NCBI RefSeq assembly: GCF_002775205.1
Contig: NC_036454.1
Location: 8,251,882 to 8,315,881, forward strand
Origin: Xiphophorus maculatus
Lineage: Eukaryota > Chordata > Actinopteri > Cyprinodontiformes > Poeciliidae
Direction: 5' to 3'
DNA length: 64,000 nt
The position numbers and the translations under genes were made by a program. This document shows, one piece after another, positions 11,658 through 23,800 of the stretch. Position 1 is the stretch's first letter; each line of letters begins with the position of its first letter. A model generated the notes under the pieces. The model ran no database searches. It saw only the letters and a program-made list of their open reading frames with translations, and had not been told where the DNA came from.

Positions 11658-12183
11658 TCTTAAGGTATACCACTGTACGTTATTTAATGGTATATTTCTT
11701 TAATTTCATGATATATTAAGGTTGGTTGATAGCAATAATTATTGGATTAGTTTTTGTTTTAAATATTTTACATATTGTCAAATTGGTGTGACTGTTTTAG
11801 TTTCTTCTTGATCTGCTGTACTAATTTTCTCCTTTCACTCCATGTCGATGTTTTTTTATTTTTAAACAGTTATGAAGCAAAGTGGCAATATCTTAAACTG
11901 CTGCTGCCCAAGTTGGCCAACAGGCCGTTGCTAGGTAACCACAAGTTACTTGACAAGTCGTTGCTAGGTAACCAAAGAGTGAGTGAGTTAGTTGATGCCA
12001 CCAACTTTTCTTAGCTAGCTGTGAGAGGTTGCACAGCTAAAGCCTTTCCTCTGTCTAAATCCCCCAGAATGCTGTGCGATTCTGGATCGGAGTTCAGTGA
12101 AATTCTATCAGATGTATTATCTATAGATACTGATCACGTCTATCACAATATATATTGTAGTTGATTTATTGCACAGTCCTACT
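11658..12183 (+). mobile_element. hAT-like MITE upstream of UGT copy 3
   Basis: This is a fuller copy of the element truncated upstream of UGT copy 2. It contains two exact GTTGCTAGGTAAC palindromes (11927-11939 and 11960-11972), the GAGTGAGTGAGTTAGTTGATG block and the right end GATTTATTGCACAGTCCTA. The left end is not sharply defined. It ends 277 bp before the UGT start codon. Confidence 0.65.
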
Positions 12184-12459
12184 AGAACCCAGACCTAAAA
12201 TACTTTGTAAAATTTTGTGTTTTTGCAGTGTACAGCCAGTTAAAGGCTCAATAAAAATCCTCCTGTACATATTTGATTCACTCACGCTAAGTTAGTTATT
12301 ATAACATTTTACCTGCAGCTGTTTTTATGGGGTGAGGCTGTTATCTTTTGTATTTCGGTACCAACAGGACAGAGTCAGAGTTCATTTAGTTAATAAATAT
12401 CTTTCAGGTGAACCTGTTGAAAAGACGGGAGCTGGTATTTCTGCAGACACACAGCCACC

Positions 12460-15400
12460 ATGGAGCTGCGTCTCTCCGTCTGCGTCCTGCTGCTGCTTTG
12501 TGCAACCAGAAGCTCAAATGGAGGGAAGATTTTGGTGTGGTACACTGAGGCCAGCCACTGGATCAACATGAAGCCGGTACTGGAAACACTGGTGGACAGA
12601 GGACACCAGGTGACGGTCCTGATCCCGAGTGCGTCGATGTTCATGAACAGCAGCGAACCGTCTCGCTTCCAGTACGAACCTTTTAATGTTTCCGTTCCAT
12701 TAGAGGATATGGAGGATCTTTTGGAGGAGTTTAATCAGTTCTCTATGTACGAGATAGATCACATGAACTACTTCCAGATTTATATCAAATATATGAATAT
12801 TATGAGAACTGACCTACAGAATAGTCTCAAGATGCTAGACGGTGTGGTGAAATCAGAAACCCTGATGAAGAAACTGAAGAAGGAAAACTATGACCTGCTC
12901 TTTGCTGATCCCCTCCTGCCTGGCAGTGACCTGACAGCAGACATGTTGGGAATCCCTCTGGTCTTTTCTTTACGTTTTTCCTTGGCTCATAACTGGGAGA
13001 GGATGTGTGGTCAGCTTCCTGCTCCTCCATCCTTCGTCCCTGGAGTTATGAGCAAACTCACGGACAAGATGGATTTCTCAGAGAGACTGTGGAACGTCCT
13101 CTTCTACGCCCTGCAGGACGTCGTGATCGACCATGTTATGTGGAATATGTTCGATGAATACTACTCAGAAGTCAAAGGTGAGCAATTCAACAAGAATCCT
13201 CAACATACATAGCTCCCACAAGTCTGAGCCGCAAGTGATCCGTGCCACTGAACCGCCATCTTGGTAGGCAAACGCAGCACAAAGGATAGGTGAAACATGT
13301 CTGTGAGAGACTGACAAAAAGAAAATATGGGAAGAAGGTTTAAAACTTAATAGCTGTAATGTCCTTAATTGTTTCCAAGCTAGTTGCTTGTGGCTTGTTT
13401 ATTGCTGTCATAGCAACTCCATAGCAACAGTTCGTGTCCGATACCTACCAAAATGGCTGTGAGCTACAAAGTTCCTGGAGAACTACGTATGTGTACACTT
13501 ATGCGGCACATGAAGTTTGGAAATTGTTTTAGGGGAAGTTTACTACATGAAATGCTTTGTATCAGGAACACCCACCAGTGCCTGTGAGTTGATGGGTAAA
13601 GCTGATATCTGGTTGCTGAGAACCTACTGGGATTTTGATTTTCCTCGTCCGTTCCTCCCCAACTTTAAATTTGTTGGAGGGATCCACTGCAAACCAGCTA
13701 AACCTTTACCAAAGGTAGGACTTTTTAAAAACAATATAAATGAATTGCATTCTGTCTCCATAGAGAACCAAACCCACTGACTCTAAAACTTTACTGATAT
13801 TTCAGGACATGGAAGAATTTGTGCAGAGCTCTGGAGAGAATGGCATCGTGGTCTTCACGTTAGGATCCATGATTAAGAACGTAACTACAGAGAAGGCGAA
13901 CCTAATAGCTTCAGCCCTTGCTCAGCTTCCCCAAAAGGTTGGTAATCTGTCCAATGTTTTCTCCAAATGACCTACATTTATCGTCTGATGCAACTTTTCC
14001 AAACTTGGCCCTGATCAGACGGGTGCTGAGACTCACCTACAGGTTTATTGGCTTCATAGGTAACTGTTCACTACTGGCACAAGCAGAATCTAACATTCAA
14101 TTTATCTGACCGTTATAAATGTAGTAGAAAATCTCATTTTCGATACAAACTGCTTCCAACTTAAAAAATGTCTTAAATTTAACAATTTTTTAACTTTCTA
14201 AATGTTAACTATATCCTTTCTCTTGTTTAGGGTTGCTGTAGTTTGATATAAAAGGATGTCCTTAATAAATTAATTATAGCGCTGGACAATATGGCTGAAA
14301 AAAATTTCACAATACATGTTTCATATCAGTCAATATCAATAATTATTGATTTGTTTTTGTTTTAAATATCTGAAATACTGTTTTTTATTGTTAAGCTAAT
14401 ATGAGGCACAGTGGCGAAACCTTAAACTGCTGCTAAACAGATTGTTGCTAGGTAACCACAAATTACTCAGCAAGTTGTTGCTGGGCAACTAAAGAGTGAG
14501 TGAGTTAGTTGATGCTACCAACCTCACTGCAAAAACACAAAATCTTACCAAGTGTTTTTGGTCTAGTTTCTAGTGCAAATAGCGTAGTAAACTTGAAATA
14601 GGACAAAACTAACAACATATAGAAATGTGTTTTGAGTTAACAATTATTGATTTTGATATTTGATCATGTCTATATATTGTTACTTATTTATTGCGAGCCC
14701 TACATTGTGTCGTTGACTTTACAGCAATCCCTCTTATTGAGCATGCATATAGCAACAGTGGAGAGGAAAAACTCCCTTTTAACAGGAAGAAACAAGTACA
14801 AGCAGCCATTTAAATGTACCTGATTGATGAAGAAAAAAAATGTCCGGAGGGTTGGGCAATGTTTTTACAAGATAAAGTAGTTTAAATACTCAATAGAGAC
14901 AGAAAGGTTCATCGATTTCATAAGCAGGATTTTGATTGACAATATGAATGACAATACTCAAATTTTCCGAATCTCCCGGCTCATCAATATGCAAGGATTG
15001 AAACATCAAAAACATTTAAATTCTGTTAAGCTTTCTCTAGATTCTGTGTTGTTTCTAGGTACTGTGGCGATACAACGGTGAAAAACCAAAAACTTTAGGT
15101 TCCAACACCAGGATATTTAGCTGGATCCCTCAGAACGACCTGCTGGGTGAGTGAAGTTTGTGTCATTCAGAGACAAACGCCGTGTCAGCAGAAATGTTGG
15201 GTTGACATTTGTGCGGTCAGACTGCCTGTTTTTGCTGCCAACACTGAAATGTAACAAAGGTGCTCAGCAGAAGTTACTGCAGAGTTCAAGTTATTGATTG
15301 AATAAAAATAAATAAAAGCCAACTTACTGTTTAAAAGAAAAACACGCCATTCGCCAAATCCTGTACAGTATAAACATGGGTCAACTCACCGCTTGGCTTA

Positions 15401-16377
15401 AGACCATTGAAATGTCTTTATATTAAACAGCTTTTATCATTATACGTCGCTGACCTTCGATGGCTTTAGTTTGAAAATTAACTCACACTCACGTGTTTCA
15501 TGCTTTGGTTTCTACCAGGTCATCCTAAAACCAAAGCTTTCATCACTCATGGTGGGACAAACGGGATCTATGAGGCCATCTACCACGGCGTTCCCATGGT
15601 GGGAATCCCCATGTTCGCTGACCAGCCAGACAACATGGTGCACATGGAGGCCAAAGGAGCTGCAGTCATTCAGAACCTGAACTTCATGACAACCGAAAGT
15701 CTCAGAGATGCAATCAAGGCTGTCATTAATGACAAATCGTACGTTTTGAATAACAGATATCAAGAAATTATCAAATCAGTTCATTTGGACGACGCAAAGG
15801 TTTCAGTTTTTGAAGAATTCGACAATACAAGTTTCTCCCAATGAATTTGCATATCACTAAGAGAACCAAGAATCGTGATCTAATTTCTGTACACACAAAA
15901 AAAATCACAACGTTTAGCTTTGTAAGCGTAAATGTAAACATCCACATTTTCAAAATTGTTAAAGCGAAAAGGTGCTATTGTCTCTAGGATGCACCTTTGA
16001 ATTGTTGTAAAGGGTTAAAAATGGCTGCTAACATGGCAATCTCCCTATTTGATGAGTTAAAAACTGACAAGTACTTGTACAAACTCATCCACAGATACAA
16101 AGAAAATGCGATGCGACTGTCCAGAATCCACCATGACAGACCCATGAGTCCTCAGGACGAGGCCGTCTTCTGGATCGAGTTCACCATGAGGAACAAAGGA
16201 GCCAAGCACCTGAGGGTCCAGGCCCACGAACTCACCTGGTACCAGTACCACAGCCTGGACGTCCTAGCCTTCCTCCTCATTATAGATCTGCTCCTCATCT
16301 TCATCCTCTTCAAGAGCTGCAGCTTCTGTTTCAAGAGATGCTGCAGCAGAAAACAGACAAAGAGAAAAGCTGAGTAA
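12460..16377 (+). CDS. UDP-glucuronosyltransferase, UGT2 type, copy 3 (complete)
   Basis: This is a recent tandem duplicate of copy 2 with exactly the same layout shifted by 8832 bp. Exons are 12460-13177, 13566-13714, 13806-13937, 15059-15146, 15519-15738 and 16095-16377, encoding 529 aa. It has the same signal peptide, UDP-glucuronate signature, C-terminal helix and dilysine-like tail as copy 2. Only three amino-acid differences from copy 2 are visible: Asp to Asn in KYM(D/N)IM, Lys to Glu in MFD(K/E)YY, and Leu to Gln in MSP(L/Q)DEA. The 3.9 kb aligns without an indel, yet the start of intron 5 carries a dense cluster of substitutions. A poly(A) signal lies at 16527-16532. The gene is convergent with rexo1. 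Confidence 0.94.
14277..14702 (+). mobile_element. hAT-like MITE in UGT copy 3 intron 3
   Basis: This is the duplicated counterpart of the element at 5445-5870, with the same termini and internal block. It differs by a single visible base near the right end (GATCATG against GATCACG). Confidence 0.65.
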
Positions 16378-17794
16378 CAGACTTTAGATTTTACTTTTTG
16401 GGACCTGGTACCTGTGTTTGTTACCACTGGGACTGGCTTCATGCTGTGTTACTGTTAACAGAGATGTGGAAGCTAAGAAGTCAGAATTTTATGACGGACG
16501 TTTAAGGTCACAACAAAAAAGTCCAAAATAAAGTAACACAATTATGACAATAGATTACAAGAAAAAAACTTGTACAAGAATAAAGTTATAGAATAATAAA
16601 GTTGAAACTATATGGAAATAGTTATAATATATTGAGAATGTATGAAAATAGTCCAAATAAAATGACAAATATTTTGAGAAAAAAGTCATAGTATTATGAC
16701 CAATCAATGTTATTCCATTAGGTAGGTGAGGTGAAACTTTACATAGATACACAATAAATATAAATATAAAATGATCTAAAATGGCCCAGTGCTCATTATT
16801 TAAAATAGTAAAAACAGTAAAAACAGTAACTGACTCAAGTACAGTATACTCATTAGGACAAAATTAAAAGAAATATAAATATAACAATGCTACATTGAAT
16901 TTTGGGATCTTAAGGCGACGAAAACGAAGTCATAATATTACAAGAAAAAAGTTTTTAAAAATCTAAGAATAAAGTCACATTTCGAAAATAAATTCATATT
17001 ACGACATGATTCTCGTAATTTATTAATATATTTATATATTCAGGTTGCCCCAAATACTCCGTAGCAGAATTTCAATATGGCGACGCCCATTGTCTGCAAT
17101 TCCTTTACTGCACATACAACTTTAGAAGCGGTTTTCCTTTCTATAAAAAAACACTTGTAATTTCAATTTAGTATAAAAGCGCTACATATAACATTGATTT
17201 AAGACGCACTCTTGATTTTGTGTCTTGAGAAATAAATGTTTTTATTTCTCAATAAATAAAGAGAAATATTTGTTTTTTTTCTTACTGTTGATGCTAGGAG
17301 CTAGCGGCCATGTTGAAATGTGAAGTCCAGGGAACTAGTTGGAGTTGCTCCCAGTGGGAAATCCGACCTCTGATTGCATTCCAGTTAATTTTTCAGACTG
17401 GGAAATCGTTAATTCCCAGTTCCTGTACAACTGGAACAGCATCGGGTTTGTTGGCCTTTCCTGATTTGGAATGATGTCATTATACATTGCATCTGCGCTA
17501 ACTGGCTGCACCTGAAGCTAATTAGATATTATAAACTGAATTCTCGTTGGCTGGTTATGACTTAGGGAGGGACAACAAACAAAAACATTTATTTTATGCC
17601 TTTATTTGGGAACCACTTAGAGTAGCTTCATCCTTGAGTCTCATAAATATTCATATAGCTATTATACATGGGCTTTAACTCAAATGTCCAATAGCAGAAA
17701 ACATATCAAATTATAAACACAAATTAACAGCCCTACTTGTCTTCAAATAAACAATTATACATATCATGTTTCATGTATAATTAGTGGCAGTTCC
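16378..17794. other. Convergent intergenic region, UGT copy 3 / rexo1
   Basis: It contains the A-rich repeat block shared with 7.7-9.1 kb up to about 17387. After that come unique sequence with an imperfect CTGGGAAATCGTTAATTCCCAG inverted repeat and two TTTATT hexamers (about 17588 and 17601). Read on the - strand these are AATAAA signals that could serve rexo1, about 200 bp after its stop. I see no gene here. Confidence 0.5.
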
Positions 17795-20700
17795 TCATTT
17801 TTTCAGTTTTCCATCTTCTTTCATCTTCCACAGCATGAGCTCCATGCAGGCAGCTGCGTCTTCTGCAGTGTCGTGGCCACAAACTGGGAGAAACAGCGGC
17901 ACACGGATTTAACATGTTGCAGTTTTAAAACACACTCCATTCCTTTATTAGTTTATATTCACTTAGTCTTTTACAGTGATTAAAGCAGCTGTGGTTTAAC
18001 AGATTATGATTAGAAACAAAACCAGTTGGTTGTAAAGTGGCAACCCACCACTCTCCTGAATAATCCTCCTGAGGTATTCAGCGGTGAGGCTGTTGAGACT
18101 CAGCTTGTTGGGCGGACCTAGACGATGGGGGAAGACCACTGAAGTGTCTACCACTGTCCCATGAAGCAGCTACAGCACAAAAACAACAAAAACAAACATC
18201 AGAAGCTCCTGTCAGACCCTCCGTAGTTTAATTCATATTCCAACATGCACAGGTGAATAAAAAAGCCAGTAGTGACGCATCAGAAGAATGGTTGGTGTCT
18301 TTTGCACATGGATGCTACCATTAGGCGTTCATTTGCCGCTCAAAAACCCTTGATAGACAAAATAACTTGATTGAGCCTTTTTAAATAATTTCATTGTGCT
18401 GAATACAACAGGGTTTTTGCAGGTTTCACCAACTCACATTTCAGGTGTTTAAGGACCTTATGGATTAAACTTAAAGCTGCAGTATGTAACTTTTACGAAA
18501 AAGGTTTTTTGGGGGGTTTACACATTTGCTAAAATTGGCATGACAGTATAAGAGATAATCTTTGAAAAGAAATCAAGCTCTTCTTTCTATTCCCAATACT
18601 TACTGCAGGAATATATTCAGACAGAAATGACCAATCAGAGCCAGTAGGAGGATCTTAGCACTGTCAATCACTCTCATGCTCACTCCCTCCTGTTTGCTCT
18701 TTGCTAAGTTCATCAACATAGGCTGCCATGAATGCTAAGGCTAGTTAGCATGGCCATCGATGACAACAGATGAATGGTTTTCCTGTTTCTTCACCACTAG
18801 CACATTTAACAACACGTACATGAGTGATTGACAGCACCAAAACCCACCTCTCAGCTCTGATTGGTTGTTTCTGACAATAGTAGCTCACTGACGGGGTGGG
18901 AGAGATCAATCTTCATATTATAATGTTACAACACGGTGACAGTTTTAACAGATGGAAAAAACCCAAAAACCTTTTGTACTGCAGCTTTAAGACCAGTATC
19001 ATGACATAAATGTACAAAAAAATAAATAAAAAAAATACACATTTTATGTTTTAGTAGTTGCAAGCTTTTTAGCACAAATACACGTAATATATGGGTTTGC
19101 AACAGAACGTGAGCCAATAGCAAAGATAAACGTTGTCCAGCCAGTTGGCAATAAATTTATACTTTCCAATGATAAACATAAAAAAGCTTGCTAGCTAGCA
19201 AAGGTATGCTAGCAGCTATTTAGCGGTAGCCTAAATCATAGAAGACATTTGCGTGACCGAAAAGTCCAGCGCGAAAAATAAACTACATAGAATATTACAA
19301 ATTGCAAAGTTCTACCAGCTAAAATTTAAGACTTGACATTCATTTAAGCCAACTTACATCTTTAAATGAATTTCAGACATTTTAAGGCCTTAATTTAAGT
19401 CTAAGACATTTTAAGGATAAAGACACCATGAATAAAATTATGGCTTATTTAAAGCTTCATGTCTCTAAAATATTAGGCATTAATTTAAATAAACAGGGAT
19501 GAATGCAGCTGGAACAGCTAGTGTGAAAACAGTCAGAATTAAAATAAATTTAGAGAACATAAATAAATACAGAACTGCCTGATATTTGAGCAAGAATCCC
19601 AAATTTCAGATCATTATCCTCCTTTAACAAAGAGGAAAAAAAAACAAATGTTAGCAGCAGTCACCTTCAGTAAACAAAGGTCTGTTTCCAGGCCATGTCC
19701 AACGAGAATAGTGTCAGCACTGATGAAGCTCAACAGAGTCTCTTGGACCTCCCTGAGGGAGGTGTGGTTACCTTTCACATCCTCCTCACTGATGCCTGAA
19801 AACCTACAGACAGTTTAAGAGCAGAGGGAATGAATAAAGAAAGTTGGGGCAATGGGAAAAATGAGGAAAAGCAGCCAAAAGCGCTGAATTACAAACAACC
19901 AAGACAGCAACATATCCAAGACGTTTTTGGTTCAACTTTCCAAAGATTGTTAAATTCTTCTATGTTAACTTCAGCAACAGTTGTAGGTTTTAATTTTATA
20001 TGCCATAAAACTGGTCTAAACAAAAACTATAAATATTGTGCAAAGCAAGATGAATATGTAAACTAAAAACTGGAGTGAAAAAAGTGAGCGAATCTGCTTG
20101 ATTTCTGTGTAACTTCTGTCCAGCTTGACTGAAATATGAGCCGTTATGTTAAAAGTTGATTTTTTAAGCTACAGAAATATGAGGAAAAGTTACAACTTAC
20201 ATTCTGAATGTAATATCACTTTTATCTAAACTAAAATGGAAGAAAAGTAATTATTAGGGATGCACAAATGTGAAAATTTGGGCCAATTTTTATACCCAAC
20301 TTTAATACTCCTGTTATGACAGCATCTACCAATATTTTATGTGATCACTTGATTAATTGTCACAATACTTTATTACCAAAGTAATCATCTACAACAGCTG
20401 TGAAAAAGAAACAACAAAAAAAGAAAAACAAGCTCCTCTGCCTTCTCCCAGTGCTAACTAGAAACAACCAATCAGAACCAGGAGGGTCTTAGTGCTGTCA
20501 ATCACGCTTGGGTACACGGTACTCGTACTCTCCCCATTACATAGCCTGTTATGAATGCTAAGGATAGTTAGCATGGCCACCAATGATGGCAAATAAACTG
20601 TTTCCTGGACGGTAAGTTGTTTCTCCTCCATTAGCACATCGAGCAGCACGTGCACAAGCTTGACTGACAGCGCTAAGACGCTCCTCCTGGCTCTGATTGG

Positions 20701-20825
20701 TTGTTATTGACCGGGAGTGGTGCAATTCTTCAGATGGCAGTAGTACAACTGGGAGGAGGTGGAGGAGATTGATCTTTTCACAGATTATCCGTCTGATAAA
20801 CGTCATTTATTGCTATTATGTTATG

Positions 20826-20866
<41 letters not shown>

Positions 20867-23800
20867 ATAAAATAAGAGTTGCATGCAAAAAACAAAAAGA
20901 AAGACCATAGAGCTGGTCAATAATAAAAAGGGATTGATGATTTTGATGCCAATAATTTTTCCAGATTTTTTTTCATTGATAATTTTTATTTGTATTTTAC
21001 ATACAAATAAAAAGATATTTTTTTATGAAAATTTATGCAATTTCTTCATCTTTTGCGAGAGGTCAATGTCATTTTCTATAAACAAATTCTGGCTGAATAA
21101 AAATTCTGTCTATAAATCTGCTAAGGGAATGAATACCTTTAACTTTAATGCTAAATTAGACCAACTGCAGACATAAACTGGGCGCTGGACTCCGTCTGTA
21201 GAGACGTTACCTGGTGTTATAGTCGATGACCTCATTATCAGGTCTGACAAACGTGTCGTAGACGACCAGCAGACTGGAGCTGGTCACCGTCACTCTGGAC
21301 AGCTCCAGGCCCTGAACAGTGTAACACTGAAGCCATTCGCACAAGGTTTTAATCACTTATACACATATTCTAGAAAGAGCCGAACATAAATAAATGTTTT
21401 TATAAGTTACCATTTCACAATCCAAGGAATAAACTCCAGGACAGCTGGAGTCTGAGGGGCGTCTGGGTGCTGTAGATACAAACCCATCCAGGCTGAGGTA
21501 ATCATGGACATGCAGCTGGGTGAAAAAACAAGAAAAATCAAACTAATGTTAAACTTTTATTGGTCCTATTTTAATCAGTGAAATGTGTGTCCACTAAATG
21601 TGTTCTGACCTTAAACATTTGACATCCCGGCGCTCCCATGACTCCCTGACAGCAGCTGTAGAGAGTTTCCACCCCACCTGGAACTGCAGCAAGCAAAACA
21701 CTGTTGATGCTTCACTCTGTTTGCACATGATCCATTTTAACTGGCTTATTCAGTCTCACTTGTAATATATTTTATATTTCCCCATTTGCAGTAGAAATGG
21801 GCGATAAATTGTTTTTATTGAGCAACTGAATTTTTGGAAAATCTGGATTTTTTCCAACATTCACTTCTTGGGTTCCTGCAGTTCAGAGCGACGTCAGAAC
21901 GCCCAGGGCGGCCATCTTGTTTGACAGTGTGTTTTATTTGGACAGAATAAAGGGACAGGCTATAATTTTTTTTAAAATCAAGATAATAGCTTCAATCATA
22001 ATATTAGAAGAAAAAAGTTTTAATATTGCTAGAATAAAGTCAGTCAAAATAAAATAAAAATGAGGAATTATGAACAGTTTGTGAAGTACTTTGGTATAAG
22101 TTTTAGAGATAATCTTTAATAGAAATACTAGATAATTTAGCATCAAATTATGTAGCAGGACTTTGAAACAATGGTGCAAACGGTGTTGGAAAAAAAAGAA
22201 CGACATGAACTGACATCAGATCCCGACAACTAAGCTCCTTTTTCATTAAAATAACATTTTTCTCATAATTTAAAGATGTTTTTTTTCCTGGTAAAATTGT
22301 GTCTTTTCTGCTAATATGACTATATTCTCATAATTAAACAAAACTTCTCATAGCCTTGCCCTAATACTCTCGCAGTACAAGTCACAGAAGGGATGACTGA
22401 AATAAAGGTCACCTTTTCAATTAAAAATCTGATTTTATTTTTCAGCCATGTCGCCCTGGCCTGATTTGCAGTACCTCAAACTACAGCAGACCCTGAAAAC
22501 AAGCCGGCTGCTGACCTCGGTTTGTAACTCCTTTCCCGTAGTGGTAGTTGCACTCCTCTGTTCTGAGATGTTTCCCTGTCTTGCCAACAGAGTAGGTGGC
22601 CCCACATCGACAGCAGATCCTTTTCAGAGCTTTTTAAAAACACAAAAAGGTAATTTAAAGAGATTTAAGCAAAAGTTTGCTCCAAATCCACGAGTTGAAT
22701 GCGCCCTCTTGTGGCTCAATAAGGGAACTCCAGGTAACACAGCCGAGTTGGATCACTTTACTTACAGCCTGTGTTCACTTTCTTGTCAGTAAAAAGAACA
22801 GCAGAACCGGGTTTTTCTGGGTGCTGGACAGGATAGTTGTTTTCTAACATTTGTTCGTCAGTCAAAGTGTAACCCTTCAAGATTTCATACAACACAAAAT
22901 CACCTGCTGAAAGAAGAAAACACTCAGAAGAGGTTTAAATTTTTACAAAATTCAGGAAAATAAAAAATTCTCACCATTTTCCTTCATCTTCCTTTGGTTA
23001 AACGGGATGTTACCTTTTGGTCTTTGACTCTGGGTCTGTTTTTCCCCTGTGTGACAAAACGTAGATTAGTATTTAACTCAGCTAAATGTTATATTAAGTC
23101 AGCTCTGTTATAAATATCAATAATACATTTATTTTTTTTCCTACTTTTAGCAGTAGCGCTTTGGTTCTTGAGTCTCTTGAGGGCATTCACTGCGATGCTC
23201 AGGTATTTCAGTTTGTTCACGCTGCGATTGTACACACTCTTCTCCTCTGTCAGGGCCTGCCATCAGTAAGCACCAGGATGAATCATAATAAATACTCAGA
23301 ATCGTGTCAGTAAAGAGTAAAGGGGGCTGAATGTTCACCTTCTCAAAAGCTTCATTGACATCAGCTGTCGTTTTGAGAAACTCCTCGGTGAACATGTTCA
23401 CGTAACGCTGGCGGACGTCATGAGGCACTTTGTCCTTCGCTGCCTCACTTTGCTGCTTCAGTTTTCGTTTAACAGGAAGTGGCTGAAAGGAAATACTGTG
23501 AAAAGCATCGTCCCCCATTTCAAAAGTCTTCTGTTTATACTTTTAGTCCCAATTGTTCATATTAAGCACATTAAAATATCAAAGGCTATGTTCACACAGC
23601 AGATCTTGATGCCCCATTTAATTTTTTTGCAGAAATAACTGTTTTTTTTCCTGAATAGTCGTTCATACTACTAATTAAACTCAACCGTAATCAGACATCT
23701 GTGTGAACGGTTTACAACCCCAAAGTGACCAGAACGCGCAGAAGAAGAACGTTGCCGTCACACAGCAGCGCAGCGTTTACAGAAGTAATAATGCAGTGAG

